64,000 nucleotides of DNA from an uncultured Porphyromonadaceae bacterium. GTDB lineage: Bacteria; Bacteroidota; Bacteroidia; Bacteroidales; UBA11471. The notes under the pieces are model-generated. The model saw only the letters and a program-made list of their open reading frames with translations, did no database searches and was not told the origin of the DNA. The stretch is from assembly GCA_900547555.1 (NCBI GenBank), contig URHG01000002.1:1-64000 (forward strand). Reading direction: 5' to 3'. Position 1 is the first letter of the stretch, and every line of letters begins with the position of its first letter. The translations under genes and the position numbers were made by a program. Shown here one piece after another: positions 7,794 through 17,158 of the stretch.

Positions 7794-10700
7794 ATGGCTT
7801 TTAAAAAAGACAATAAAGTAAAGAGCAACTTTTCAAAAATCACGATAGGCTTGGCTTCTCCCGAGGAAATCCTCGAACAATCCAGCGGTGAAGTGTTGAA
7901 ACCCGAAACGATCAACTACCGTACTTACAAGCCCGAACGCGACGGTCTCTTTTGTGAGCGTATTTTCGGTCCGGTAAAAGATTACGAGTGTCATTGCGGT
8001 AAATACAAACGTATTCGTTACAAAGGTATTGTCTGCGACCGTTGCGGTGTAGAAGTTACCGAGAAGAAAGTTCGCCGCGAGCGTATGGGACATATCCAGC
8101 TCGTGGTTCCGGTGGCTCATATCTGGTATTTCCGTTCGTTGCCCAATAAAATCGGGTATCTCTTGGGTCTTCCCTCGAAAAAACTCGATGCTGTTATCTA
8201 TTACGAGCGTTATATTGTGATACAACCGGGTGTGAAAGAAGATGTGGCAACTTACGACCTTCTTTCGGAAGAAGAGTACCTCAATATACTCGATACTTTA
8301 CCCAAGGACAATCAATTGCTCGAAGATACCGATCCTAATAAGTTTATCGCCAAGATGGGTGCCGAGGCCATTTACGACCTCTTGGTACGTCTCGATCTCG
8401 ACGACCTTTCTTATAAATTGCGCGATACGGCGAGCAAAGACGGTTCGCAACAGCGTAAGAACGAAGCGCTCAAACGTCTGCAAGTCGTTGAGTCGTTCCG
8501 TGCTTCCAAGAATCGCAATCGTCCCGAATGGATGATTCTCAAAGTCGTTCCCGTAATTCCGCCCGAATTGCGTCCGTTGGTACCGCTCGATGGTGGACGT
8601 TTTGCAACCTCTGACCTGAACGACCTTTATCGTCGTGTAATTATCCGTAACAACCGTCTCAAACGCCTTATGGAAATAAAAGCTCCCGAGGTGATTCTCC
8701 GCAATGAAAAACGTATGTTGCAGGAGGCCGTAGACTCGTTGCTCGATAATTCGCGGAAATCGAGTGCCGTGAAGACCGATGCCAATCGTCCTTTGAAATC
8801 TCTTTCCGATAGTCTGAAAGGAAAGCAGGGACGTTTCCGTCAGAATCTTCTCGGTAAACGTGTCGACTATTCTGCTCGTTCGGTTATCGTCGTAGGTCCC
8901 GAATTGAAAATGTATGAGTGCGGTCTGCCGAAAAATATGGCAGCTGAACTTTATAAACCGTTCGTTATCCGTAAACTCATCGAGCGTGGTATCGTGAAAA
9001 CGGTGAAGTCGGCGAAAAAAATCGTCGATCGGAAAGATCCCGTTGTGTGGGATATTCTTGAGTACGTGATGAAAGGACACCCCGTACTCCTCAACCGTGC
9101 CCCGACCTTGCACCGTCTCGGTATTCAGGCATTCCAGCCGAAAATGATCGAGGGTAAGGCTATACAGTTGCACCCGTTGGCATGTACGGCGTTCAATGCC
9201 GACTTCGACGGTGACCAGATGGCTGTACACTTGCCTCTCGGTAACGAAGCCATTCTCGAAGCCCAGATGTTGATGCTCGGTGCGCACAATATCCTCAACC
9301 CTGCCAATGGTGCGCCTATTACCGTACCTTCGCAAGACATGGTTTTGGGTCTTTACTATATAACCAAGTTACGTCCCGGTGCAAAAGGTGAAGGGCTTGT
9401 TTTCTACGGCCCCGAAGAAGCCGAGATCGCTTATAACGAAGGTCGTGTTACCTTGCATGCGCCTGTAAAAGTGCGTGTACAAGATCTCGATGAGAACGGC
9501 AATCTTGTAGAAGTTTTGCACGAAACATCGGTAGGACGTATTCTTGTCAATGAGTTCGTTCCCAAAGAGGTCGGATATATCAATGAGATTCTTACCAAGA
9601 AATCGTTACGGAATATCATCGGTAACGTTATTAAAGTTTGCGGCGTGATTCGTGCGGCCCAGTTCCTCGATGACATCAAGAACCTCGGTTACAAGATGGC
9701 CTTCAAGGGTGGTCTTTCGTTCAATCTCGCCGACGTGATTATCCCGGCCGAGAAAGAGGCTCTCGTCAATGAGGGTTATGCCAATGTCGAACAGATTATG
9801 GCCAACTATAACATGGGTTTCATTACCTATAACGAACGCTATAATCAGATTATCGATACGTGGACGCACGTCAACTCGAAACTTTCCGATATTCTCATGA
9901 AACAGTTGTCTTCCGATAATCAAGGATTCAACTCCGTATTCATGATGCTCGACTCGGGAGCCCGTGGTTCGAAAGAACAGATTCGTCAGCTTTCGGGTAT
10001 GCGTGGTCTTATGGCCAAACCTCAGAAATCGGGTGCCGAAGGCGGTCAAATCATCGAGAACCCTATTTTGGCGAACTTCAAAGAGGGACTTTCGGTGTTG
10101 GAGTACTTCATCTCTACGCACGGTGCGCGTAAGGGTCTTGCCGATACCGCTTTGAAGACGGCCGATGCCGGATATTTGACTCGTCGTCTCGTCGATGTGG
10201 CACATGATGTGATTATTCACGAAGAGGATTGCGGTACGTTGCGCGGTCTTGTTTGTACCGAACTCAAAAACAATGAGGAGGTAGTGGCTTCACTTTCCGA
10301 ACGTATTCTTGGACGTGTTTCCGTACATGATGTACAACACCCTCTTACCGGAGAAATCCTTGTTCACTCGGGAGAGGAGATTACAGAAGAGATCGCCAAG
10401 AAAATCGAAGAATCTCCGATCGAACGTGTGGAAATCCGTTCGGTACTTACCTGCGAGTCGAAACATGGCGTTTGTGCCAAATGTTACGGCCGTAACTTGG
10501 CTACCAGCCGCATGGTACAGAAGGGCGAGGCTGTGGGTGTGATCGCCGCTCAGTCTATCGGTGAGCCCGGTACCCAGCTCACGTTGCGTACGTTCCACGT
10601 CGGTGGTATCGCGTCGAATATCGCCGCTGTTTCCAATGTTACCTCTCGTTATGACGGTATTCTCGAAATCGACGAGTTGCGTACCGTCGACAGCGAGGAC

Positions 10701-12059
10701 GAATCGGGTAAGAAGGTACAGATCGTTGTAGGTCGTTTGGCCGAGATGCGTATCGTCGATCCCAATACCAAAATTGTCCTTACCAATACCAATATACCTT
10801 ACGGTTCTAAACTTTATTTCAATAGCGGCGATATGCTGAAAAAAGGCGATATCGTTTGCGAATGGGACCCCTTCAATGCCGTTATCGTTTCGGAAGCTAC
10901 CGGTAAAGTGCGCTTCGAAAATGTTATCGAAGGTGTTACCTATAAAATAGAATCGGACGAACAGACCGGTTTGCGTGAGAAAATCATCATCGAGTCAAAA
11001 GACCGTACCCGTGTTCCTGTCGCTCAAATTCTCGACAAAGACGGAGAAGTGATTCGTAGTTATAGCTTGCCTATGGGCGCTCACCTCATGATCGAAGAGG
11101 GACAAGAGTTGAAGAGCGGTCAGGTGTTCGTGAAGATTCCTCGTGCCGTAGGTAAAGCGGGCGATATCACCGGTGGTCTTCCTCGTGTTACCGAGTTGTT
11201 CGAAGCTCGTAATCCGTCGAATCCTGCTGTTGTGTCGGAAATCGACGGTGAGGTGGCTTTCGGAAAAGTAAAACGTGGTAATCGTGAAATTTCTGTAACG
11301 TCGAAGACGGGTGAAGTGAAAAAGTATCTCGTGCCTCTGTCGAAACAAATTCTTGTTCAGGAAAACGACTATGTACGTGCCGGTACGCCGCTCTCCGATG
11401 GTGCCATTACTCCTTCGGACATCTTGGCTATCAAAGGCCCGACAGCCGTTCAGGAATACATCGTCAATGAAGTACAAGACGTGTATCGTCTGCAAGGTGT
11501 GAAAATCAATGACAAGCACTTCGAGGTCATTGTACGCCAGATGATGCGTAAAGTAACCATTCTCGATCCGGGAGATACCCGTTTCCTCGAACAACAGATT
11601 GTCGATAAACATGAGTTTATGGACGAGAATGACCGCATCTGGGGTAAGAAAGTGGTCGTCGATGCCGGAGATTCGCAAGTTATGAAACCCGGACAGATCG
11701 TTACCGCACGCAAGTTGCGCGATGAAAATTCGATGTTGAAACGTAGAGACCTCCGTCTGGTTGAAGTACGCGATGCCGTACCGGCAACTTCGGAGCAGAT
11801 ACTGCAAGGTATCACTCGTGCCGCGTTGCAGACATCGAGCTTCATGTCGGCAGCATCATTCCAGGAAACGACCAAAGTCCTCAACGAGGCTGCCATCAAC
11901 GGTAAAGTCGATACGCTCGAAGGTATGAAAGAGAACGTTATCTGCGGACATTTGATACCTGCCGGAACGGGTCAGCGTGAATTCGATCGCCTGATTGTCG
12001 GTTCGAAAGAGGAGTTCGACCGGGCTTTTGCCAATCGTAAGAATGTAACCGATATGTAA
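7794..12059 (+). CDS. rpoC: DNA-directed RNA polymerase subunit beta'
   Basis: The largest polymerase subunit, 1421 residues. The N-terminal zinc site is visible (CHCGKYKRIRYKGIVCDRCG, near residues 65-85). The invariant catalytic Mg-binding loop NADFDGDQMAVH is near residue 468. The second zinc site reads CESKHGVCAKCYGRN near residue 890. The trigger-loop/bridge-helix region follows with VGVIAAQSIGEPGTQLTLRTFH. The start MAFKKDNKVKSNF is preceded by 38 bases after the rpoB-rpoC hairpin. A strong terminator lies 18 bases after the stop, closing the operon. Confidence 0.97.
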   Translation: MAFKKDNKVKSNFSKITIGLASPEEILEQSSGEVLKPETINYRTYKPERDGLFCERIFGPVKDYECHCGKYKRIRYKGIVCDRCGVEVTEKKVRRERMGHIQLVVPVAHIWYFRSLPNKIGYLLGLPSKKLDAVIYYERYIVIQPGVKEDVATYDLLSEEEYLNILDTLPKDNQLLEDTDPNKFIAKMGAEAIYDLLVRLDLDDLSYKLRDTASKDGSQQRKNEALKRLQVVESFRASKNRNRPEWMILKVVPVIPPELRPLVPLDGGRFATSDLNDLYRRVIIRNNRLKRLMEIKAPEVILRNEKRMLQEAVDSLLDNSRKSSAVKTDANRPLKSLSDSLKGKQGRFRQNLLGKRVDYSARSVIVVGPELKMYECGLPKNMAAELYKPFVIRKLIERGIVKTVKSAKKIVDRKDPVVWDILEYVMKGHPVLLNRAPTLHRLGIQAFQPKMIEGKAIQLHPLACTAFNADFDGDQMAVHLPLGNEAILEAQMLMLGAHNILNPANGAPITVPSQDMVLGLYYITKLRPGAKGEGLVFYGPEEAEIAYNEGRVTLHAPVKVRVQDLDENGNLVEVLHETSVGRILVNEFVPKEVGYINEILTKKSLRNIIGNVIKVCGVIRAAQFLDDIKNLGYKMAFKGGLSFNLADVIIPAEKEALVNEGYANVEQIMANYNMGFITYNERYNQIIDTWTHVNSKLSDILMKQLSSDNQGFNSVFMMLDSGARGSKEQIRQLSGMRGLMAKPQKSGAEGGQIIENPILANFKEGLSVLEYFISTHGARKGLADTALKTADAGYLTRRLVDVAHDVIIHEEDCGTLRGLVCTELKNNEEVVASLSERILGRVSVHDVQHPLTGEILVHSGEEITEEIAKKIEESPIERVEIRSVLTCESKHGVCAKCYGRNLATSRMVQKGEAVGVIAAQSIGEPGTQLTLRTFHVGGIASNIAAVSNVTSRYDGILEIDELRTVDSEDESGKKVQIVVGRLAEMRIVDPNTKIVLTNTNIPYGSKLYFNSGDMLKKGDIVCEWDPFNAVIVSEATGKVRFENVIEGVTYKIESDEQTGLREKIIIESKDRTRVPVAQILDKDGEVIRSYSLPMGAHLMIEEGQELKSGQVFVKIPRAVGKAGDITGGLPRVTELFEARNPSNPAVVSEIDGEVAFGKVKRGNREISVTSKTGEVKKYLVPLSKQILVQENDYVRAGTPLSDGAITPSDILAIKGPTAVQEYIVNEVQDVYRLQGVKINDKHFEVIVRQMMRKVTILDPGDTRFLEQQIVDKHEFMDENDRIWGKKVVVDAGDSQVMKPGQIVTARKLRDENSMLKRRDLRLVEVRDAVPATSEQILQGITRAALQTSSFMSAASFQETTKVLNEAAINGKVDTLEGMKENVICGHLIPAGTGQREFDRLIVGSKEEFDRAFANRKNVTDM

Positions 12060-12076
12060 TCGGTATTCTATAACAG

Positions 12077-12111
12077 AAAAATCCGTTCCCATGTTGGGGA
12101 CGGATTTTTTT
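12077..12111 (+). terminator. intrinsic terminator of the rpoBC operon
   Basis: AAAATCCGTTCCC pairs with GGGGACGGATTTT (one G-T pair) around a short loop, and a run of T follows to 12111. It starts 18 bases after the rpoC stop codon. Confidence 0.85.
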
Positions 12112-12184
12112 ATGTTTTTGAAATAAATTTTTGTGTGAAGAGAGAAATGATTGAAAAAACAGAATCTTCCTATTGCCGGAATAT

Positions 12185-12221
12185 AAAAGAGCGGTCTTGA
12201 AAGATACAAGACCGCTCTTTT
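12185..12221 (-). terminator. terminator of the pectinesterase gene
   Basis: A perfect 15-base stem, AAAAGAGCGGTCTTG at 12185-12199 and its complement at 12207-12221. It lies 16 bases past the stop of the minus-strand pectinesterase gene. The A/T-rich stem ends let it work in both directions. Confidence 0.7.
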
Positions 12222-12236
12222 GTTGTCAAGGGAATA

Positions 12237-13559
12237 TTAGAGATCGATCGATGATTTCTTCCCGAGAGAACCGTATCGGCTTATGGCACGGACTTCTACC
12301 GCTCCGTTTATGTTTGCAGGCAGTTTACAGGTCGTCTTGTCGGTAATGTCTATGACTTGCTCTCCGGCGATGACGATATACCCTGCTGCATTATTTACCT
12401 TGCTCCATTGTAATTTCCCTTTTTTGATTTGGATACTTTGCGGAGCCGTCAGTTTTTCCATGATGGCACGGGGATTCCATTGGTCGTTGCCGGTTATGAT
12501 GTTTTCATAAGTGTAGCTATCGGCTTCTTCTTTTGTGATGGTTGCCCGGCAAGTACCCGATTCTTTTCCTTTATCCCTGCCCTTATACTCTGTTTTACGT
12601 TGGCTGAGGTCGACGAGATTGCCCTGTTTGTCTCGGCTGTTGTATTCGGCAAATAGGGCGGGAATGGTTCCCATGTCGTTCCAACCTTTCTCTGATATGG
12701 GAATGAGCATGGTCGTGTTGATGTAGACGGCTTTGGGATTATCATGCCACGGGCGTCCGAGTGCGTTCTTTCCTTCTGCTGCGGCTTTATTCCCGTCGAC
12801 GATGCAATCGCGGAATACATATCCGTAACGCGCGTTTTTATGACAGGGTGCAACAATGACCGAACCTCGGCGGACATTGTAAAGCGTACAGTTTTCCAAA
12901 AGAGCGTTACCTCCTCCGTAAAAATAATCTACGGCTCCTTCGATCCAGCAATCTTTTACGTAATGCCTGTCATTGTCGTTTCTTGTTGTCATCCATGTAT
13001 CCTGAAAAGACTGGAATTTGCAGTTGTTGAATGAAATTCTGTCGGCATTGGTTTGCATCGCCAGAGCTTGGGGCCCGCATTGAAAGTCTTTTCCGAAGTC
13101 GTTGACGTAAGAGATGTTTTCGGAATAGAAATCCGGTGCGTCGATTATGACGACACTCCCTTTCATTTTATAGGTCGGGGCTTGCGGGTTATGTACCGAA
13201 GATTGCCAGTAACGGATTTGTTTGGCCGGTTCGTCCCCAGAAGGCTTTCCGCCTACATTCAGATTGTAATGAATGACGGTATTTTCTTTATCCTGCCCTA
13301 TGAGATGTATGAATCGTTTGCTTGCAGGAACGATGACCTGCTCGTTGTACGAACCATTTTTTACAAATATCAGCCACGGAGATTCCGAGTTGTCCGGAGC
13401 TGCATCGATAGCCGATTGTACCGTGCTGTATTGGCCCGTACCGTCTTGTGCGACTACCGCGTGAAAAATCTGTTGTTGTGCGATTGCCTGAGAAGAGGCT
13501 GTCGTCAATGCGGCCGCTACGAGTAGGCCGATAGCTTTTGTTTTCAGTTTCTGTAACAT
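12237..13559 (-). CDS. pectinesterase (CE8 family), periplasmic or secreted
   Basis: Pectin methylesterase removes methyl groups from polygalacturonan so that lyases can cut it. The 440-residue protein starts with a clear signal peptide (about residues 1-27, ending SSQAIAQ). CE8 motifs appear in order: NGSYNEQV, QALAMQT, QDT near 187 and VDYFYGGG near 213 (both with catalytic Asp), and LGRPW near 270. A small C-terminal beta-domain (from about 365) resembles FnIII. There is no T9SS tail, unlike the pectinesterase at 49.3-52.8 kb. It stands alone between rpoC and the efflux gene, with its own -7 element and terminator. It is a monocistron remote from the other pectin genes. Confidence 0.9.
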   Translation of the reverse strand: MLQKLKTKAIGLLVAAALTTASSQAIAQQQIFHAVVAQDGTGQYSTVQSAIDAAPDNSESPWLIFVKNGSYNEQVIVPASKRFIHLIGQDKENTVIHYNLNVGGKPSGDEPAKQIRYWQSSVHNPQAPTYKMKGSVVIIDAPDFYSENISYVNDFGKDFQCGPQALAMQTNADRISFNNCKFQSFQDTWMTTRNDNDRHYVKDCWIEGAVDYFYGGGNALLENCTLYNVRRGSVIVAPCHKNARYGYVFRDCIVDGNKAAAEGKNALGRPWHDNPKAVYINTTMLIPISEKGWNDMGTIPALFAEYNSRDKQGNLVDLSQRKTEYKGRDKGKESGTCRATITKEEADSYTYENIITGNDQWNPRAIMEKLTAPQSIQIKKGKLQWSKVNNAAGYIVIAGEQVIDITDKTTCKLPANINGAVEVRAISRYGSLGKKSSIDL

Positions 13560-13594
13560 GATTTTATGGTGTGTTTATGATGTATTTATTTACA

Positions 13595-13602
13595 CAAAAG
13601 TA
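13595..13602 (-). promoter_or_regulatory. -7 element for the pectinesterase gene
   Basis: TACTTTTG on the minus strand matches TAnnTTTG, 35 bases before the pectinesterase ATG. No clear -33 TTTG is seen upstream. Confidence 0.55.
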
Positions 13603-13731
13603 AGAAATGGAAAAGTCTTGTTTTTGCAGAAATTGTTTTATTGATTGTACTTTTTGTTCCGATCTTGTAAAATACAGCATTTTAGATGGGAATTATACGG
13701 TGTTCGATAACGGGACAGTTGAAAATAGAAT

Positions 13732-13770
13732 AAAAACGGCTGTCTCTCGTTCTTCAAGAGACAGCCGTTT
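13732..13770 (-). terminator. terminator of the cation efflux gene
   Basis: AAACGGCTGTCTCT pairs with AGAGACAGCCGTTT; read on the minus strand the stem is followed by TTTTTATT. It lies 25 bases past the stop of the minus-strand CDF gene. Confidence 0.8.
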
Positions 13771-13794
13771 GGGGTATGTGAGAAAAATCCTTTG

Positions 13795-14694
13795 TCAGCA
13801 ACAATTGGCATGACAATGTTCTCCGGGGAGTTCCAACTCGAATGTGGCGTGTTGGATATTTTTTTCTTGCAATAAATGCCGGAGATGGTGTTTGATATCT
13901 TCCGATTCGTCGAACGAATTGACAACGATGTGGGCGGTCAGAGCATTCTGTGTCGTGCTGATGGCCCAGATATGCAGGTGGTGTAGTTTTATGACCCGAG
14001 GATCGCCGAGCAGTGTTTTTTCTATATCTTCGGTATTGATGCCTGCGGGAACGCCGTCGAGAGACAGCCGTATGCTGTCATGGAGCAAGTCCCATGTGGA
14101 GATGAGAATGATTACGGCAATAACAAGTCCGATGATAGGGTCGATAATAAACCAGCCGGTATGTGCAATGATGATGCCCGAGAGAAGTACACCCACACTT
14201 ACAAGTGTATCGGCGGCCATATGCAGGAATGCTCCTTTTACGTTCAGATCGTGAGCCCGGTCTTTGAAAAAGAACCAAGCCGTGAGTCCGTTGATGAAAA
14301 TGCCGATACCGGCTACCCATGCGATTGCACCTCCTTCGATCGGTTGCGGATTCCGAAGTTTTTCGATGCATTCGGCAATAATGAAACCTACGGCGACCAA
14401 TAGGATAATGGCATTGAGCAGCGATACCAGGACGGTACTTTTCTTATATCCGTAAGTATATGATTCGGTAGGCCTTACTTTGGATAGGCGGAATGCAATC
14501 AATGCCAAAACAAGGCTGATGACATCGCTCAGGTTGTGCCCCGCATCGGAGAGCAATCCCAGAGATCCGAATAAGATACCGGCTGTCGCTTCGGCTGCAA
14601 CGAAAGCCACGTTCAGTCCGATACCCCACAAAAATGCACGGTTCAGATGATCTCCTACGGCTGCGGTATGATGGTGATGATGTTCGTGCGACAT
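13795..14694 (-). CDS. cation diffusion facilitator (zinc/cobalt efflux, ZitB/CzcD type)
   Basis: A 299-residue inner-membrane antiporter that exports divalent metal against protons. The N-terminus is a histidine string (SHEHHHHH), and six membrane segments follow. The transport-site signatures are present: DAGHNLSD in TM2 (about residues 51-58) and HMAADTLVSVG in TM5. The cytoplasmic C-terminal domain follows, with LHHLHIWAIS near 240, and the protein ends GEHCHANCC, a further metal-binding tail. The metal is most likely zinc, by family. It lies 86 bases downstream of trpS on the same strand and has its own terminator. Whether it shares the trpS promoter cannot be told. Confidence 0.92.
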   Translation of the reverse strand: MSHEHHHHHTAAVGDHLNRAFLWGIGLNVAFVAAEATAGILFGSLGLLSDAGHNLSDVISLVLALIAFRLSKVRPTESYTYGYKKSTVLVSLLNAIILLVAVGFIIAECIEKLRNPQPIEGGAIAWVAGIGIFINGLTAWFFFKDRAHDLNVKGAFLHMAADTLVSVGVLLSGIIIAHTGWFIIDPIIGLVIAVIILISTWDLLHDSIRLSLDGVPAGINTEDIEKTLLGDPRVIKLHHLHIWAISTTQNALTAHIVVNSFDESEDIKHHLRHLLQEKNIQHATFELELPGEHCHANCC

Positions 14695-14780
14695 GGTTGA
14701 AAATTCTGTGGATAAAAGTTTTCGAATATGCGGGAAAGAGGGTACAAAAAGACTTTTTTATAAAATCCGGTCCCTCTTTT

Positions 14781-15773
14781 TCAGAAATAGCGGATACCCA
14801 TGATTTCTTTTACATCGCGTAATGTTTTCGCTGCGCTTTCCCGTGCCTTTTCGGCACCTTGCGCAACGATTTTACGCATATATTCGTCGTTGTCTTTGAT
14901 TTCCAGAATACGTTCCCGAATCGGAAGAGTTACTTTGAGAATGTCGTCGGCGAGTTGCTTTTTCATGTCGCCGTAACGTATTTCACAGTTATTGTATTTT
15001 TCTTCGAAGTAGGTCAGCGTTTCGGGGGTAGAGACGATTTTCATGATGGTGAAAAGATTGGCTATCGGCTCCGATTTGGGTGAATTGGGGGTTTGGGGCC
15101 CTTCATCGGTTACAGCGCGCATGACCTTCTTACGCAATGTTTTTTCGTCATCGAGCAAATAGATGCAATTCCCTTCCGATTTTCCCATTTTTCCGCTACC
15201 GTCGAGCCCCGGGATTTTTATGGCTGCTTCTCCGAAGTTGTATCCGGTAGGTTCGGGAAAATATTCTACACCGTATAGAGTATTGAAACGGCGTGCGAAT
15301 CGGCGGGTTATTTCGAGGTGTTGTTCTTGGTCTTTCCCGACAGGCACTTTCGTCGCTTTGTGTATGATGATGTCGGCGGCCATGAGGGTCGGGTAGGTAA
15401 GCAATCCCGCATTGACGTTTTCGGGCTGTTTGCGGACTTTGTCTTTGAAGGAGGCGGTACGTTCCAATTCGCCGATGTAGGCGTGCATATTGAGCAGAAG
15501 ATACAGTTCCGAGACTTCGGGAACGTCGCTTTGAATGAAGAGGGAACATGCCTCCGGGTCGAGTCCCGCCGCCAGATATTCCGCCAATATGCTTTTTACG
15601 TTCACCGGCAACATTTTGGGGTCGGGGTGAGTCGTGAGGGAATGTAGGTCGGCGATAAAGAAATAACAGTCGTTTTCGTGCTGCATTTTGACGAAATTGC
15701 GCAAGGCGCCGTAATAGTTGCCCAAATGAAGGTTCCCGGTCGATCGGATTCCGCTAACAACGATTTCTCTCAT
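14781..15773 (-). CDS. trpS: tryptophan--tRNA ligase
   Basis: A class I synthetase that charges tRNA-Trp. The 330-residue protein has the HIGH-equivalent TGNLHLGNYYGAL at residues 11-23, the tryptophan-binding region with MAADIIIHKA, and the KMSKS-equivalent GKMGKSEGN near residue 200. Length is standard. It ends about 1 kb before pectinesterase and is preceded by a -7 element about 100 bases upstream. Its substrate tRNA-Trp is also in this window at 0.8 kb. Confidence 0.96.
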   Translation of the reverse strand: MREIVVSGIRSTGNLHLGNYYGALRNFVKMQHENDCYFFIADLHSLTTHPDPKMLPVNVKSILAEYLAAGLDPEACSLFIQSDVPEVSELYLLLNMHAYIGELERTASFKDKVRKQPENVNAGLLTYPTLMAADIIIHKATKVPVGKDQEQHLEITRRFARRFNTLYGVEYFPEPTGYNFGEAAIKIPGLDGSGKMGKSEGNCIYLLDDEKTLRKKVMRAVTDEGPQTPNSPKSEPIANLFTIMKIVSTPETLTYFEEKYNNCEIRYGDMKKQLADDILKVTLPIRERILEIKDNDEYMRKIVAQGAEKARESAAKTLRDVKEIMGIRYF

Positions 15774-15873
15774 ATACGGTTTTTGTTTTTATCGGTTTGT
15801 TATATTATCGGACAAGATCGAAAACGGTAAGTCTGCCAACTCGCTTATCCGAGAGATTATCTTTATTTTGTTA

Positions 15874-15881
15874 CAAAAGTA
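15874..15881 (-). promoter_or_regulatory. -7 element for trpS
   Basis: TACTTTTG on the minus strand, about 100 bases before the trpS start codon. It matches TAnnTTTG exactly. Confidence 0.5.
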
Positions 15882-15944
15882 GTAAAATTTCAAATACGAT
15901 CCTCATCTGCCGGGAGTGCATTCCACATAACTTTTGTGAGTGAT

Positions 15945-16889
15945 TTATTTTTTACCCAGCGCCGACTGCAAGGCCAGACGCAGGCGGTTGATAATCAATC
16001 GTAAATTACGAGGTCGTATCGATTTCCCCAAAATAATGAGAATGACCCCCGAGAGTATGAGCAGAATGCCCGAGGCCAATCTCGTGGTAAACGGCTCGTG
16101 AAAAAGCGTTACACCTATGGCGACGGCGGTAAGCGGTTCCAATGCTCCGAGTATGGCGGTAGGGGTCGAACCGATGATGCGAACGGCTACCGACATGGTC
16201 ACCAACGAAATTACCGTAGGGAGAACAGCCAGCAGGAAAGCGAAGAACCACATATAGGGGGTGGTGAGCAGTTGCAACCGATAACTTTGTCCCATGCACG
16301 AGTGTACGATGATGGTGAGAATGCAGAAGAGCAGGACATAAAAGGTAAGTTTGATTGCAGACATACGCAGTCCCGACCGGTTGATGATGATGATATAGAG
16401 GGCGTAAGATAATGAGGAGGCCATAACCAGTATGATTCCTATTGTACTTAGGGTTTCATTGCCGTCGCTTTTATAGAGCATGGCTATACCGCCCAGTGCC
16501 AACAGTATGGACAGCGTGGTCGAGAAAGTGATTTTTTCGTGAAAAAATATTGCCATGATGACAGCCACCATGATAGGGTACACAAAGAGCAGAGTCGATG
16601 CGATGCCGGCGTCCATAAAATAAAAACTGGTGAACAGTGTAAGCGAGGAAACCGCAAACAAGACACCCAATCCTCCGATAATAGACAGCTCTTTGACGTT
16701 TATGGAGAACGGAATTTTTTTTACTTTCATGAGAGCCATGAGTATGATGGCGGCTAAGGTATAGCGATAGAAAAGAACCGAATCGGCGTTCACGCCTACT
16801 TGGTAGAGATAAAGTGCTCCGAGGGGATTGGTTCCGTAGCTGACGGCGGCTATGATACCGCATATCGTGCCTTTTGTCTGAGGGGTCAT
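15945..16889 (-). CDS. EamA-family (DMT) transporter
   Basis: A 314-residue inner-membrane protein with ten predicted hydrophobic segments arranged as two EamA repeats (about residues 5-140 and 150-285). Conserved small-residue motifs include SYGTNPLGALYLY and LGALEPLTAVAIG. Family members export amino acids or other metabolites; the substrate cannot be read from the sequence. The C-terminus is a basic tail (RPRNLRLIINRLRLALQS). The gene is single, with its own -7 element 20 bases before the start. Confidence 0.88.
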   Translation of the reverse strand: MTPQTKGTICGIIAAVSYGTNPLGALYLYQVGVNADSVLFYRYTLAAIILMALMKVKKIPFSINVKELSIIGGLGVLFAVSSLTLFTSFYFMDAGIASTLLFVYPIMVAVIMAIFFHEKITFSTTLSILLALGGIAMLYKSDGNETLSTIGIILVMASSLSYALYIIIINRSGLRMSAIKLTFYVLLFCILTIIVHSCMGQSYRLQLLTTPYMWFFAFLLAVLPTVISLVTMSVAVRIIGSTPTAILGALEPLTAVAIGVTLFHEPFTTRLASGILLILSGVILIILGKSIRPRNLRLIINRLRLALQSALGKK

Positions 16890-16908
16890 GCTTGATTCTT
16901 TTGTGCCG

Positions 16909-16916
16909 CAAATTTA
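16909..16916 (-). promoter_or_regulatory. -7 element for the EamA transporter
   Basis: TAAATTTG on the minus strand, 20 bases before the ATG at 16889. This implies a very short leader. Confidence 0.5.
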
Positions 16917-17066
16917 CGGATTCAAGCCTCATATCGAAGAGAATATTTTTTTATTTAGAAAGGTGATTTTGATATTTCGACTGTCTGTTTTGATTGTGCG
17001 AGTAGCCGTGAAGGGCGAATTGTAAAGTAAAAGAAATGTTTCAGGATTCCCGCAGGATAAATTTAA

Positions 17067-17074
17067 TATATTTG
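17067..17074 (+). promoter_or_regulatory. -7 element for the outer-membrane barrel gene
   Basis: TATATTTG on the plus strand, 85 bases before the start codon at 17159. It matches the Bacteroidetes -7 pattern exactly. Confidence 0.55.
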
Positions 17075-17158
17075 AGATCTGTTGTATAGAAGCCAAAGAT
17101 ACGATTGTGTTCAAGGCAATTTCATTGAGAAGAAATTTTATCAACTTAGTAACCTGCA

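Noticed and set aside
8298..9335. 345-residue minus-strand frame over rpoC
   Set aside because: Antisense of conserved rpoC with no family motif; the same codon-bias effect as in rpoB.
13607..13813. 68-residue frame in the pectinesterase-CDF gap
   Set aside because: Cysteine-rich without domain; it runs through a perfect terminator hairpin and into the CDF coding region.
14695..14780. Terminator between trpS and the CDF gene
   Set aside because: AAAGAGGG and CCCTCTTT could pair, but the loop is more than 25 bases and no T-run follows.
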